DNA from: Chitinophaga filiformis
GTDB lineage: Bacteria; Bacteroidota; Bacteroidia; Chitinophagales; Chitinophagaceae
Length of the DNA stretch: 64,000 nucleotides
Assembly (NCBI RefSeq): GCF_021646545.1
Contig: NZ_JAKIRP010000004.1
Span: 186,001-250,000, forward strand
Reading direction: 5' to 3'
Under the pieces are notes generated by a model, which was not told the origin of the DNA, made no database searches, and saw nothing but the letters and a program-made list of their open reading frames with translations. This document shows positions 25,992-34,008 of the stretch, piece by piece. Position numbers and translations under genes: made by a program. The first letter of the stretch is position 1; every line of letters begins with the position of its first letter.

Positions 25992-26672
25992 ATGAAAATA
26001 GCTTTAAGAAATCAATATCTTTCAACACAACGTTTTAGCAGATACCTTATCGCTACGGGAAATAATAACAGAAGAGCAAAAAGACTATATGCTGCCAACA
26101 TAAGGCTAGCACAGGCTTTTCACCCGATGTTAAGTCAATTGGAGGTTGTCTTCAGAAATGCCCTCAATGCGACATTATCTGCATATTTTAACGATCCTGA
26201 TTGGATAATTAATCAAAAAAATGGGTTTATGAGCCATCCCTCGCTAGCCCGATCAAAATTTTTCTTACGTAGCTGTATTCAGAAAACTGAATACCATCTG
26301 CAGAACAGATCGATTCCGGTTACGGCAGGAAAAATAATATCCGATCAAATGTTTGGCTTCTGGGCCGCTTTCTTCGTTCCACACCATTATACCTTGATAC
26401 GTGGACAACCGATTTACGTTTTTCCTAATAAACCAGCGAAGGAAACCAGAGCGAGTATTCATCAGAAACTGGAAGAAATAAAGAACTACAGAAATCGCAT
26501 GAATCATTGTGAGCCGCTTTGCTTCAATGCCAACACGGTCGATTGTACTAACGCTTTAGCAATAAGGTCCATGATATATGAGCTAATAGAATGGATAGAT
26601 CCCGAACTGAAAGGTTATTTTCAAAGTATAGATACTATCCAATCGAAAACAGCACGGATTATGTTAATATAA
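25992..26672 (+). CDS. Abi family (Abi_2-like) HEPN protein
   Basis: A 226-residue helical protein with the Abi_2 layout: FSRYLIATGNNNRRAKRLYAANIRLAQAF, then SQLEVVFRNALNATL. The HEPN-type RX4H motif is RNRMNH in IKNYRNRMNHCEPL (around residue 168). HEPN proteins of this group are metal-independent RNases that act in abortive phage defence or as toxins. The gene is single, AT-rich compared with its neighbours, and has no evident antitoxin partner, so how it is held in check is unknown. RNase activity is inferred from the motif. Confidence 0.8.
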   Translation: MKIALRNQYLSTQRFSRYLIATGNNNRRAKRLYAANIRLAQAFHPMLSQLEVVFRNALNATLSAYFNDPDWIINQKNGFMSHPSLARSKFFLRSCIQKTEYHLQNRSIPVTAGKIISDQMFGFWAAFFVPHHYTLIRGQPIYVFPNKPAKETRASIHQKLEEIKNYRNRMNHCEPLCFNANTVDCTNALAIRSMIYELIEWIDPELKGYFQSIDTIQSKTARIMLI

Positions 26673-26759
26673 ATCACCATCATTTTGATCTCGCTATAAT
26701 CTCGAAAGTACTCCCCCTCATACCAGATTGTCAACCTGCCCCATGTCACTAATTTCACA

Positions 26760-26791
26760 TTTGTTTTTACTCTCCCCTCTTCTTATCTTAC
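26760..26791 (+). promoter_or_regulatory. Promoter of lipoprotein pair (TTTG-20-TATCTTAC)
   Basis: TTTG at 26760-26763 and TATCTTAC at 26784-26791 are spaced by 20 bp. The -7 box deviates at the last two positions. The first lipoprotein ATG is 18 bp downstream. Confidence 0.5.
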
Positions 26792-26809
26792 ACGAGCCAA
26801 TCCCAGACC

Positions 26810-27526
26810 ATGAAAGCATATATATCTGTACTAATACTCTGCATCGCAATCCTTATATCCTGTAAAAAAGATGACAATACTCATGTCATGCGGGAAGGGA
26901 CCTACACCAACAACAGCCTTGCCACTGCCGGCCCAATCACGTTGTACGTCGGTAATAAAACTATCACTGAAAAGACATTTATTCACAACTTCCTGGAAAG
27001 AAGGATCAACAGCTGGCTGACGGATAGTACTTTCAGAGAACAACCAGGCATCAACACGCCGTTTATTTTCACTTCCGTAACCATTCGGGGTGACTTTGCG
27101 TACTACACACTCGATCCGGGCAACAGCTATGAGGACACTTTCCGCATCAACGCACTTTCTGCCAATACCAGACTGCTTGTGGCCAATACGGAATCTATCA
27201 TAAAGCCTACAGTAACAGGAGAATTAAGTTGTGCGAACGTCGCAAAGTATGTACGCCGTAATCCTCCAACATATGCATGTAGTTATTTCAATTATCCGGA
27301 TAGCTACTGCACCGGCCGTAAACAGCTGCAGCTGAATGTGGAGGATGATCATCTGGTGATACCTGTGCTGACATACTACTTCGCCCGCCCTATCGCTCCG
27401 GGCATTATTTGCCATACGTACGAGCGTTATATCAGCGACGATTTCAACAAAGATATTCTCAGTAAATTACGATCAGAAGATACACTCGCTGTACAAACCT
27501 ATTTTGTAAAACTCTATAAGCAATAA
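26810..27526 (+). CDS. Hypothetical lipoprotein, copy A of a tandem pair
   Basis: A 238-residue lipoprotein with signal and lipobox AILISCKKD (lipidated C19). It shares with the next gene the N-terminal pattern of a TYTNNS / NYESAA turn and a PITLYVGNKTITEKTFIHNFLERR / PVTLYTKDKIITDVNFIQAYLERH stretch. Also shared are the central GELSC(A/S)NV..(V/I)RR(N/H)P segment and a C-terminal EDTLAVQTYFVKLYKQ-like end. Several cysteines in the second half may form disulfides. Function is unknown. It is likely anchored in the outer or inner membrane facing the periplasm. Confidence 0.7.
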   Translation: MKAYISVLILCIAILISCKKDDNTHVMREGTYTNNSLATAGPITLYVGNKTITEKTFIHNFLERRINSWLTDSTFREQPGINTPFIFTSVTIRGDFAYYTLDPGNSYEDTFRINALSANTRLLVANTESIIKPTVTGELSCANVAKYVRRNPPTYACSYFNYPDSYCTGRKQLQLNVEDDHLVIPVLTYYFARPIAPGIICHTYERYISDDFNKDILSKLRSEDTLAVQTYFVKLYKQ

Positions 27527-27535
27527 TCCTTCAAT

Positions 27536-28240
27536 ATGAAATCATCCTTGTTACTAATATGTGTGCTGTTGCTTTGCTTTGGCTGTGGAGATGATGATGT
27601 GGCAACTTACCCGACCGGCAATTATGAAAGCGCGGCTAATATCAAAAACGATCCTGTAACGCTTTATACTAAAGATAAAATCATTACAGACGTCAACTTC
27701 ATTCAGGCATATCTCGAACGCCACCCGTTCTATGGATCCTTTGATCTGACAGCTGGCACGGCAGAATCAGCCATTCAGGTGGTATTTGATAACCGGGTTT
27801 CCGACAGTGTCTATTTCAGGTCAGTTTCTGAGGGTAATGCACGTGAACTGATCTTTAACCAGGTTTATTATGAGAACAACGCTGCCATATTACTAGGCCG
27901 CGACAGTCTGCCGGTAGCTGCAGCCGATGATGGTGAATTGAGCTGTTCAAATGTGGGTATACGCATTCGCCGGCATCCGATGCTTACCTATTGTTTCCCC
28001 TCAGTACCCTGGAATCCATTGACCTGCAAAGGCAGATATCAAATGCCGGTAGTGATGGAGGGAGGTCATCTTACTCTTCCGATCATCAGCTATCAATTCT
28101 ACAGCAGGACCGCAACTACATCTTGTGCTGTGTCAGAAAGATATGCGTTTGGTAGTTTCAATGCAGATGCGTTAAAAACGATACATACACAGGATACGCT
28201 GGTGGTGCAGACAAGGATGTTAACGTTGGAAAGGAAATAA
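27536..28240 (+). CDS. Hypothetical lipoprotein, copy B of a tandem pair
   Basis: A 234-residue paralogue of the gene 9 bp upstream, with lipobox LLCFGCGDD (C17). Identity is concentrated in the N-terminal TLYTKDKIITDVNFIQAYLERHP region, the GELSCSNVGIRIRRHP block and the end DTLVVQTRMLTLERK; the middle has diverged strongly. The short spacing means the pair is one operon. The 3' end overlaps by 21 bp a small minus-strand gene fragment. Confidence 0.7.
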   Translation: MKSSLLLICVLLLCFGCGDDDVATYPTGNYESAANIKNDPVTLYTKDKIITDVNFIQAYLERHPFYGSFDLTAGTAESAIQVVFDNRVSDSVYFRSVSEGNARELIFNQVYYENNAAILLGRDSLPVAAADDGELSCSNVGIRIRRHPMLTYCFPSVPWNPLTCKGRYQMPVVMEGGHLTLPIISYQFYSRTATTSCAVSERYAFGSFNADALKTIHTQDTLVVQTRMLTLERK

Positions 28241-28402
28241 TCCGGCACCACCGGTAATTATTGATCTCCCAATCCTCCACGATCTGGATATTTCATATAG
28301 TAGACTGTTCTCTGTTTCAGAAAGCTTATCAAACCCTTTCTGCAAATAGGATTCTATTACGATCATTGCGATAAGATACTGGAAGTTCGTTTCAATTTTC
28401 AT
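28220..28402 (-). pseudogene. Small antitoxin-like fragment
   Basis: A 60-residue reading frame from the ATG at 28402: MKIETNFQYLIAMIVIESYLQ followed by KGFDKLSETENSLLYEISRSW. This pattern (IE...Y..AM..IE.LLQKGF..LS..E...L..LS) resembles the N-terminal helices of HigA-like antitoxins or related small proteins. Just past ISRSW, another frame reads IVEDWEIN, which is what the family would be expected to continue with, so a frameshift probably broke the gene. A TACATTTG -7 box (28422-28429, minus strand) sits 20 bp upstream. Family assignment is by eye and tentative. Confidence 0.4.
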
Positions 28403-28479
28403 ACAGGAATCTAAAGTCAGGCAAATGTACGTTGCCGGGACATTGACATATCCCCGCTTTTCCCTAATTTCATTACCCA

Positions 28480-30942
28480 ATGAAAAACAAAGCGCGCGGA
28501 TGGCAAGTGATAACAGAATGGCTCGCTGCACATGACAGAAAGCCTTTTGCTTTCCAGGAAGAAGCCTGGGAGCATTACCTGCAAGGCAGATCAGGCCTTG
28601 TAAACGCCCCTACCGGTTACGGTAAAACCTTCTCTCTCTTCCTTGCCGTGGTGATAGACTGGATCAATAAACACCCAAAGGATTATCAGCAGAAAACGAA
28701 GAACGGCCTGCAAATGATGTGGATCACTCCGCTACGCGCACTGGCAAAAGATATTGCCCGCGCAATGGAGGAAGTGCTGCAGGAACTTAATATGTCCTGG
28801 CAGGTAGGTATACGCAGCGGGGATACTCCCATTTCTACCCGCCAGCAGCAAAAGAAACAGATGCCGGAGATATTGATCATCACGCCGGAAAGCCTGCACC
28901 TGCTGATGGGACAGAAAGAATATGCAAAGGTATTCACACATCTCACAACGGTTGTAGCGGATGAATGGCATGAATTGCTGGGCAGCAAACGTGGTGTTAT
29001 GGTGGAACTGGGTCTCAGCAGGCTCCGGGGACTGGCAAAAAAAGCAGGACGCCCTGCCCTGAAAGTATGGGGCATATCTGCTACTATCGGTAACCTGGAG
29101 GAAGCGCTGGATGTACTACTGGGGCAGCCAGATGCGGAAGCGGTAATTGTACGCGCCAAACTCGGTAAGAAAATAGAACTGAAAAGCATCCTGCCGGATG
29201 AGATCGAAAAATACCCCTGGGCTGGTCACTTAGGTACAAGGTTGCTGTACAAAGCCCTGCCAGTGATCCTCAACAGCCAGACCACCCTTATATTCACTAA
29301 CGTCCGCTCACAGACAGAGATCTGGTACCAGGAAATATTACGCCAATGCCCCGAACTGGCGGGCGCTATTGCCCTGCACCATGGATCTATTGATGCGGAG
29401 CTACGCGTATGGGTGGAAGAAGCGCTGCACACGGGTGTATTGAAAGCAGTGGTCTGCACGTCCAGTCTTGACCTGGGTGTGGATTTCAGGCCAGTAGATA
29501 CGGTGATACAAGTGGGCAGTCCGAAAGGGGTAGCCCGCTTCCTGCAAAGGGCCGGCAGAAGCGGTCACCAGCCCGGCGCTACCAGTAAGATCTGGTTCCT
29601 GCCTACGCACAGCCTGGAACTGGTGGAAGCAGCTGCCCTGAAGGCGGCTATGGAAGAACAGCTGGTGGAAAGCCGCCTGCCTGTTTTACTCGCCTTTGAT
29701 GTACTCCTGCAATACCTGATGACACTCGGCATTTCTGACGGTTTTCATGCGCCTGAAATATGGGAAGAGGTGACCGGTACTTTCTGCTTCCGCGATATGA
29801 CGGAAGATGAATGGGGCTGGATATTGTCTTTCCTCTCTACCGGTGGAGAAGCACTGTACAGCTACGATGAGTTCAAAAAACTGGAAAGAGAGGGCGACTT
29901 CTTCATCTGCCGCAGCCGTATGCTGGCCATGCGGCATCGCCTGCATATCGGCACCATCGTCAGTGATGCGATGCTGAAAGTGAAGTTCATGAGTGGAGGA
30001 TTTATCGGTATGATCGAAGAATGGTTCGTTGCCCGCCTGCAACCAGGCGATGCTTTCAGCCTGGGCGGCCGTACCCTGGAGTTTGTGATGATAAAGGACA
30101 TGACGGTGCTCGTACGGAAATCGAACGCTAAGCGGGCCATTGTGCCCAGCTGGATGGGAGGAAGACTCCCTCTCTCCGCCAATCTCGGGAAGATATTACG
30201 CCGCACCTACAACGAGGCATTATCCGGCAAGTCGGATATGCCGGAGATTAAAATATTACAACCGCTATTCGACCTGCAGGAACAATTGTCGCACGTCCCA
30301 ACGGACAATCAGTTGCTGATTGAAATGATCCATACCCGCGACGGTTACCATATGTTCGTCTACCCTTTCGAAGGACGCCTGGTACATGAGGTGATGGCCG
30401 CCCTGCTGGCTTACCGGATCAGTAAACGTCAGCCTATTACCTTTTCCATGGCAATGAACGATTATGGCTTCGAACTGCTTTCCGATCAGCCGATCCCTGT
30501 CAGCGATGGCGATGTGCATGATCTGTTCTCCCTTGACAACCTGAGTAACGATCTGCAGGCGAGTGTGAACTCGACTGAAATGGCCCGCCGCAAGTTCAGG
30601 GACATTGCCGTCATTGCGGGTCTTATATTCCAGGGTTATCCGGGCAAGCATAAAGCCAGCCGCCACCTGCAATCGTCCGCCTCCCTGCTGTTCAATGTGT
30701 TCAGGGATTACGATCCGCAGAACCTGTTATTGCGGCAGGCCTTTAACGAGGCATTCTTCTACCAGATGGAAGAAGCCCGCCTGCGCGAAAGCCTGGAGCG
30801 TATTTACAACAGCGATATTATTATTACGGCTCCCGAAGCGCTGACACCTTTCTGTTTTCCGATCAAGGTAGACAGTCTCCGGGAGGAACTGACCAGTGAA
30901 AAACTGGAAGACAGGATCAAAAAAATGCGTCCACAGATATAG
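28480..30942 (+). CDS. Ligase-associated DEXH-box DNA helicase (Lhr-like)
   Basis: An 820-residue superfamily 2 helicase. Motif I is NAPTGYGKTFSLFL (about 39-52), motif Ia TPLRALAKDI, motif II DEWHELLGSKRG and motif III GISATIG. Domain 2 has IFTNVRSQTE, CTSSLDLGVDF (motif V) and FLQRAGRSGHQPG (motif VI). A winged-helix and Lhr-core C-terminus follows. It unwinds DNA 3' to 5' using ATP. In Bacteroidota it belongs with the ATP-dependent ligase, MBL exonuclease and PdeM. It leads the second block of that set, about 5.8 kb from the ligase. Confidence 0.92.
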   Translation: MKNKARGWQVITEWLAAHDRKPFAFQEEAWEHYLQGRSGLVNAPTGYGKTFSLFLAVVIDWINKHPKDYQQKTKNGLQMMWITPLRALAKDIARAMEEVLQELNMSWQVGIRSGDTPISTRQQQKKQMPEILIITPESLHLLMGQKEYAKVFTHLTTVVADEWHELLGSKRGVMVELGLSRLRGLAKKAGRPALKVWGISATIGNLEEALDVLLGQPDAEAVIVRAKLGKKIELKSILPDEIEKYPWAGHLGTRLLYKALPVILNSQTTLIFTNVRSQTEIWYQEILRQCPELAGAIALHHGSIDAELRVWVEEALHTGVLKAVVCTSSLDLGVDFRPVDTVIQVGSPKGVARFLQRAGRSGHQPGATSKIWFLPTHSLELVEAAALKAAMEEQLVESRLPVLLAFDVLLQYLMTLGISDGFHAPEIWEEVTGTFCFRDMTEDEWGWILSFLSTGGEALYSYDEFKKLEREGDFFICRSRMLAMRHRLHIGTIVSDAMLKVKFMSGGFIGMIEEWFVARLQPGDAFSLGGRTLEFVMIKDMTVLVRKSNAKRAIVPSWMGGRLPLSANLGKILRRTYNEALSGKSDMPEIKILQPLFDLQEQLSHVPTDNQLLIEMIHTRDGYHMFVYPFEGRLVHEVMAALLAYRISKRQPITFSMAMNDYGFELLSDQPIPVSDGDVHDLFSLDNLSNDLQASVNSTEMARRKFRDIAVIAGLIFQGYPGKHKASRHLQSSASLLFNVFRDYDPQNLLLRQAFNEAFFYQMEEARLRESLERIYNSDIIITAPEALTPFCFPIKVDSLREELTSEKLEDRIKKMRPQI

Positions 30943-30975
30943 TTTGGGAGAGATACAGTAGTTTTACCGGAGATT

Positions 30976-31623
30976 ATGGAGGAAGTGATTTACAGACACC
31001 AGGACCAGACCTGGCATTTATCGGCCCACAGGGCTATTTTCTGGAAAGAAGAACAGGCGCTGATCGTCTCTGACCTGCACCTGGGTAAATCCGCCCATTT
31101 CAGGAAAGCAGGAATAGCTGTTCCTGCCAACATCGGGCAGGACGACCTCTATCGCCTGCAGTTGCTTATTACAGCTTATAATCCCTCCCAGATCATCATT
31201 GTAGGAGATATGTTCCATAGCCGGGAGAACAATGATGTACCTTACTTTAAACTCTGGCGGCAGCAATTTGCACATATCCGTTTTAAACTGGTAAAAGGTA
31301 ATCATGATATATTACCGGCCGCTACTTACGAAGCGCTGAATGTTGAAGTGTTTGATACGCTTATCATCCGCGATATTCATTTCATACATGAGCCCTGTTC
31401 AGAAGAGGATGCAGCGGGTTATACTTTCTCCGGGCATTTACATCCGGGGATCGTTGTTGCCGGCGCCGGAAGACAGCGTTTACGCCTGCCCTGTTTCTAC
31501 TTTGGAAGACATTGCAGCATATTGCCCGCTTTCGGGCGTTTTACGGGCCTCGCCATGCTGGAACCTGATCCAGATGAGGCAGTATTCGTTATCGCTGAAA
31601 ACAGCATTCTAAAAGTCAATTAA
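30976..31623 (+). CDS. pdeM: Ligase-associated DNA damage response endonuclease PdeM
   Basis: A 215-residue calcineurin-like metallophosphoesterase. Metal-binding motifs appear in order: VSDLHLGKSAHFRKAG (about 32-47), GDMFHSREN, KGNHD, and SGHLHPG. The DLHLGKSAHFRKAG signature is specific to PdeM. It is proposed to process damaged DNA ends with the associated helicase and ligase. It lies 33 bp after the helicase gene, and its TAA stop overlaps the ATG of the next gene. Confidence 0.93.
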   Translation: MEEVIYRHQDQTWHLSAHRAIFWKEEQALIVSDLHLGKSAHFRKAGIAVPANIGQDDLYRLQLLITAYNPSQIIIVGDMFHSRENNDVPYFKLWRQQFAHIRFKLVKGNHDILPAATYEALNVEVFDTLIIRDIHFIHEPCSEEDAAGYTFSGHLHPGIVVAGAGRQRLRLPCFYFGRHCSILPAFGRFTGLAMLEPDPDEAVFVIAENSILKVN

Positions 31624-32522
31624 TGCTGGTTGCCTACGATCCTATATATGCACACCCATTGCCGGAAGGTCACCGGTTCCCTATGGTGAAGTACGAGCTT
31701 ATTCCGGCGCAGTTATTACGGGAAGGTGTGATCACGGACAAACAGATACATACGCCGGCTCCGCTGGATGAAGCGACTATCCTGCTCACCCATACTCTGG
31801 GATACTGGCACAAACTACAGCACCAGACATTGTCAGATAAGGAGCAACGCCGTATTGGCCTCCCACAATCACCAGCATTGACATTACGTGAGACCGTGAT
31901 CTGCCAGGGAACAATAGACTGTGCGCTGCATGCACTGGATGATGGCGTGGGATTGAACGTGGCAGGCGGCACACATCATGCCTTCGCTGATCATGGGGAA
32001 GGTTTCTGTCTGCTGAATGATTTTGCTGTTGCGTCGAATTATCTGCTGCAGCGAAAGCTGGTAAAACAGGTGCTGATCATCGACCTGGATGTACATCAGG
32101 GAAATGGCACTGCTGCCTTATTTGCCGGCAGACCGGATGTATATACGTTCAGTATGCACGGTGCGCATAACTATCCATTTCACAAAGAAACGTCCGACTG
32201 GGATGTACCCCTACCCGATGGTATGCATGACGGTGACTATCTCCGTACACTACGCGACTGCCTGCCCGTACTGATTGATAAGGTAAAACCCGACTTTGTA
32301 TTTTATTTATCAGGAGTGGATATTCTGCAAACTGACCGTTATGGTAAGCTGAAGGTCACGTTACACGGTTGCAGAGAGCGGGATGAGCTGGTGTTTCAGA
32401 CGATGAAGCAACATAATATTCCTTGCGCCGTAGCGATGGGCGGAGGGTATTCAACACATATCAGGGATATTGTCAATGCGCATTGTAATACGTTCAGAGC
32501 AGCGGCGGAGATATTTGGTTAA
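31623..32522 (+). CDS. Histone-deacetylase-family (arginase-fold) hydrolase
   Basis: A 299-residue HDAC/AcuC-type zinc amidohydrolase. Active-site features include GGTHHAFADHGEGFCLLND (the tandem His charge relay), DLDVHQGNGTA (zinc ligands) and FYLSGVDILQTDRYGKL (third ligand). Substrates in bacteria include acetylated lysines and acetylated polyamines. Its start overlaps the PdeM stop (TAATG), so it is translationally coupled to the repair genes, which is unusual for an otherwise metabolic enzyme. It is followed by repeat DNA. Confidence 0.88.
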   Translation: MLVAYDPIYAHPLPEGHRFPMVKYELIPAQLLREGVITDKQIHTPAPLDEATILLTHTLGYWHKLQHQTLSDKEQRRIGLPQSPALTLRETVICQGTIDCALHALDDGVGLNVAGGTHHAFADHGEGFCLLNDFAVASNYLLQRKLVKQVLIIDLDVHQGNGTAALFAGRPDVYTFSMHGAHNYPFHKETSDWDVPLPDGMHDGDYLRTLRDCLPVLIDKVKPDFVFYLSGVDILQTDRYGKLKVTLHGCRERDELVFQTMKQHNIPCAVAMGGGYSTHIRDIVNAHCNTFRAAAEIFG

Positions 32523-33144
32523 TACCAATCGCTTTGGTAAGCTCCGTCAGGAGCGATGTGTTTGTAGCCCTGAATTTCAACCGGCGAAATGAACGCGGTG
32601 CCCCCGGAATCTGGTAACCAAAACAAAACATCAATCAACCCCGATAGGGGTTGTGTGTTTGTAGCCCGGGGTTTCAACCCCGGGAACGAGGGTTTCAACC
32701 CCGGGAAACGAACGCGGTCCCACGAAAATCCGGTAACCAAAACAAAACATCAATCAACCCCGATAGGGGTTGTGTGTTTGTAGCCCGGGGTTTCAACCCC
32801 GGGAACGAGCGTTTCAACCCCCAGGAAACGAACGCGGTCCACGAAAATCCGGTAACCAAAACAAAACATCGATCAACCCCGATAGGGGTTGTGTGTTTGT
32901 AGCCCGGGGTTTCAACCCCGGGGACGCAGGTTTCACCCCCGGGGATAAACGCGGTGGGCGTCATGCACAATATTAGTAACGCATATTTTAATATGGGGCC
33001 GTATAACACAACAACAATATCATCATCGATACAATCATCTCATTCACCTCGACAATCTAACGGGGAATTAACAACACAATAACGTCCCTGCCGCTATCTA
33101 CATACAGCATTCCTCTATACAACAACAATGTCTTTGTATTAATC
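32523..33144. repeat. 119-bp tandem repeat array with paired hairpins
   Basis: The motif TGTGTTTGTAGCC begins at 32557, 32654, 32773 and 32892: one 97-bp diverged copy, two 119-bp copies and a truncated last copy ending near 32960. Each full unit has two inverted repeats, CCCGGGGTT/AACCCCGGG and CAACCCC/GGGGTTG, joined by a spacer ending in AACCAAAACAAAACATC. The reading frames inside on both strands are repeat by-products. 32961-33144 shows no gene. The left end also carries a GCTCC/GGAGC hairpin shared with other repeats (see findings). Confidence 0.92.
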
Positions 33145-33897
33145 TTAATCCTTGATCCTCTTCTTCAGCATGCTCACCTGATCTTGCAGATGGCTCACCA
33201 TATCAGCCAGATGATTTACGCTCAGACGGCTTTGCTGGCCGGTCTTGCTGATGACCGCATCTGACTGCCACAGTTCCAGCACTTCATCCATGCCAACGGC
33301 ATAAGGCTCATATTGCGGATTATCCGACACCAGTGTGATCTTTCCTTTAGTGCGGTTGCTTTTGAGCACACGTTTATAAACAATGCCTTCACGACTGGTC
33401 ACTACCACATAGGCTTCATTGTTACGGATCTCTTCCCAGCCATCTACTTTATGGCAAACGATCACTGATCCGGAAGGAGTAGGTAACATAGAATCTCCTG
33501 CGATCTCGAACGCCCTGTAGCTGCCTGCGCCCATCATAGGCAATGTGAAAGTGTTCAGTTCTTCAATAAATTCGTCATCGTTGTAGCCTGCCAGATATCC
33601 CGCCGCAGCTTTTACGGGTACGAACTCTATCTGCTGACGGTCATTCGCCATCTTCTGCTGTCTGCGTTTTTCAAGGAAACTCTCTTTCTGGGAACCTACA
33701 TCACGACGTAATAAGTCGTCAATGGATATACGGAACATGTCACTGACCAGTTCGAGCACCTCCGTGCGGGGTTCTGCACGTTCTTCTTCGTAAGCGCCCA
33801 ACAGGGAACGTTTGATCCCTAATTTATCAGCAAACTCCTGCTGCGTCCAGCCTTTCTGCTTGCGCAGGAATTTTAAATTGCGGCATACTACTGACAT
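33145..33897 (-). CDS. LexA-like S24 repressor (XRE-type HTH plus peptidase)
   Basis: A 250-residue fusion of an XRE helix-turn-helix (NLKFLRKQKGWTQQEFADKLGIKRSLLGAYEEERAEP, about 6-44) and an S24/UmuD-type autoprotease. The catalytic dyad is S136 in EIAGDSMLP and K175 in GIVYKRVLK; likely cleavage sites are the Ala-Gly pairs in KAAAGYLAGY around residues 97-104. The C-terminus is a short coiled coil. By family it should repress SOS-like genes until RecA triggers self-cleavage. Its own promoter and the dinB promoter share palindromic sites. It is the best candidate for the local damage-response switch. Confidence 0.9.
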   Translation of the reverse strand: MSVVCRNLKFLRKQKGWTQQEFADKLGIKRSLLGAYEEERAEPRTEVLELVSDMFRISIDDLLRRDVGSQKESFLEKRRQQKMANDRQQIEFVPVKAAAGYLAGYNDDEFIEELNTFTLPMMGAGSYRAFEIAGDSMLPTPSGSVIVCHKVDGWEEIRNNEAYVVVTSREGIVYKRVLKSNRTKGKITLVSDNPQYEPYAVGMDEVLELWQSDAVISKTGQQSRLSVNHLADMVSHLQDQVSMLKKRIKD

Positions 33898-33900
33898 AAT

Positions 33901-33957
33901 CTAAATAATTTAGTACGTTACTAACAAAATTAGCATATAATTTTTATAATTACCAAA
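33901..33957 (-). promoter_or_regulatory. Promoter and operator of the S24 repressor
   Basis: Minus-strand TTTG (CAAA at 33954-33957) and TAATTTTG (33925-33932) are spaced 21 bp, a full promoter match. Directly abutting the -7 box is the palindrome TTAGT-ACGTT-ACTAA (33910-33924), and next to it CTAAATAATTTAG (33901-33913). Both lie over the expected transcription start, so the repressor would block its own gene. Confidence 0.7.
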
Positions 33958-33978
33958 TATATTCCGGTCAGCTTAACT

Positions 33979-33986
33979 TATTTTTG
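33979..33986 (+). promoter_or_regulatory. -7 box for 34009 membrane protein gene
   Basis: TATTTTTG fits TAnnTTTG and lies 22 bp before the start codon; no clear TTTG was found at the -33 position. Confidence 0.4.
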
Positions 33987-34008
33987 CCCGTAAATCCAAC
34001 TCAATATT

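Noticed and set aside
29000..32000. CRISPR array or prophage in the accessory and repeat regions
   Set aside because: The repeats have no spacer structure of 30-40 unique bases, no cas genes are present, and no phage structural or integrase genes were seen anywhere in the window.
32589..33009. Reading frames on both strands in the 119-bp repeat array
   Set aside because: The peptides repeat with the DNA unit and appear on both strands; no known domain.
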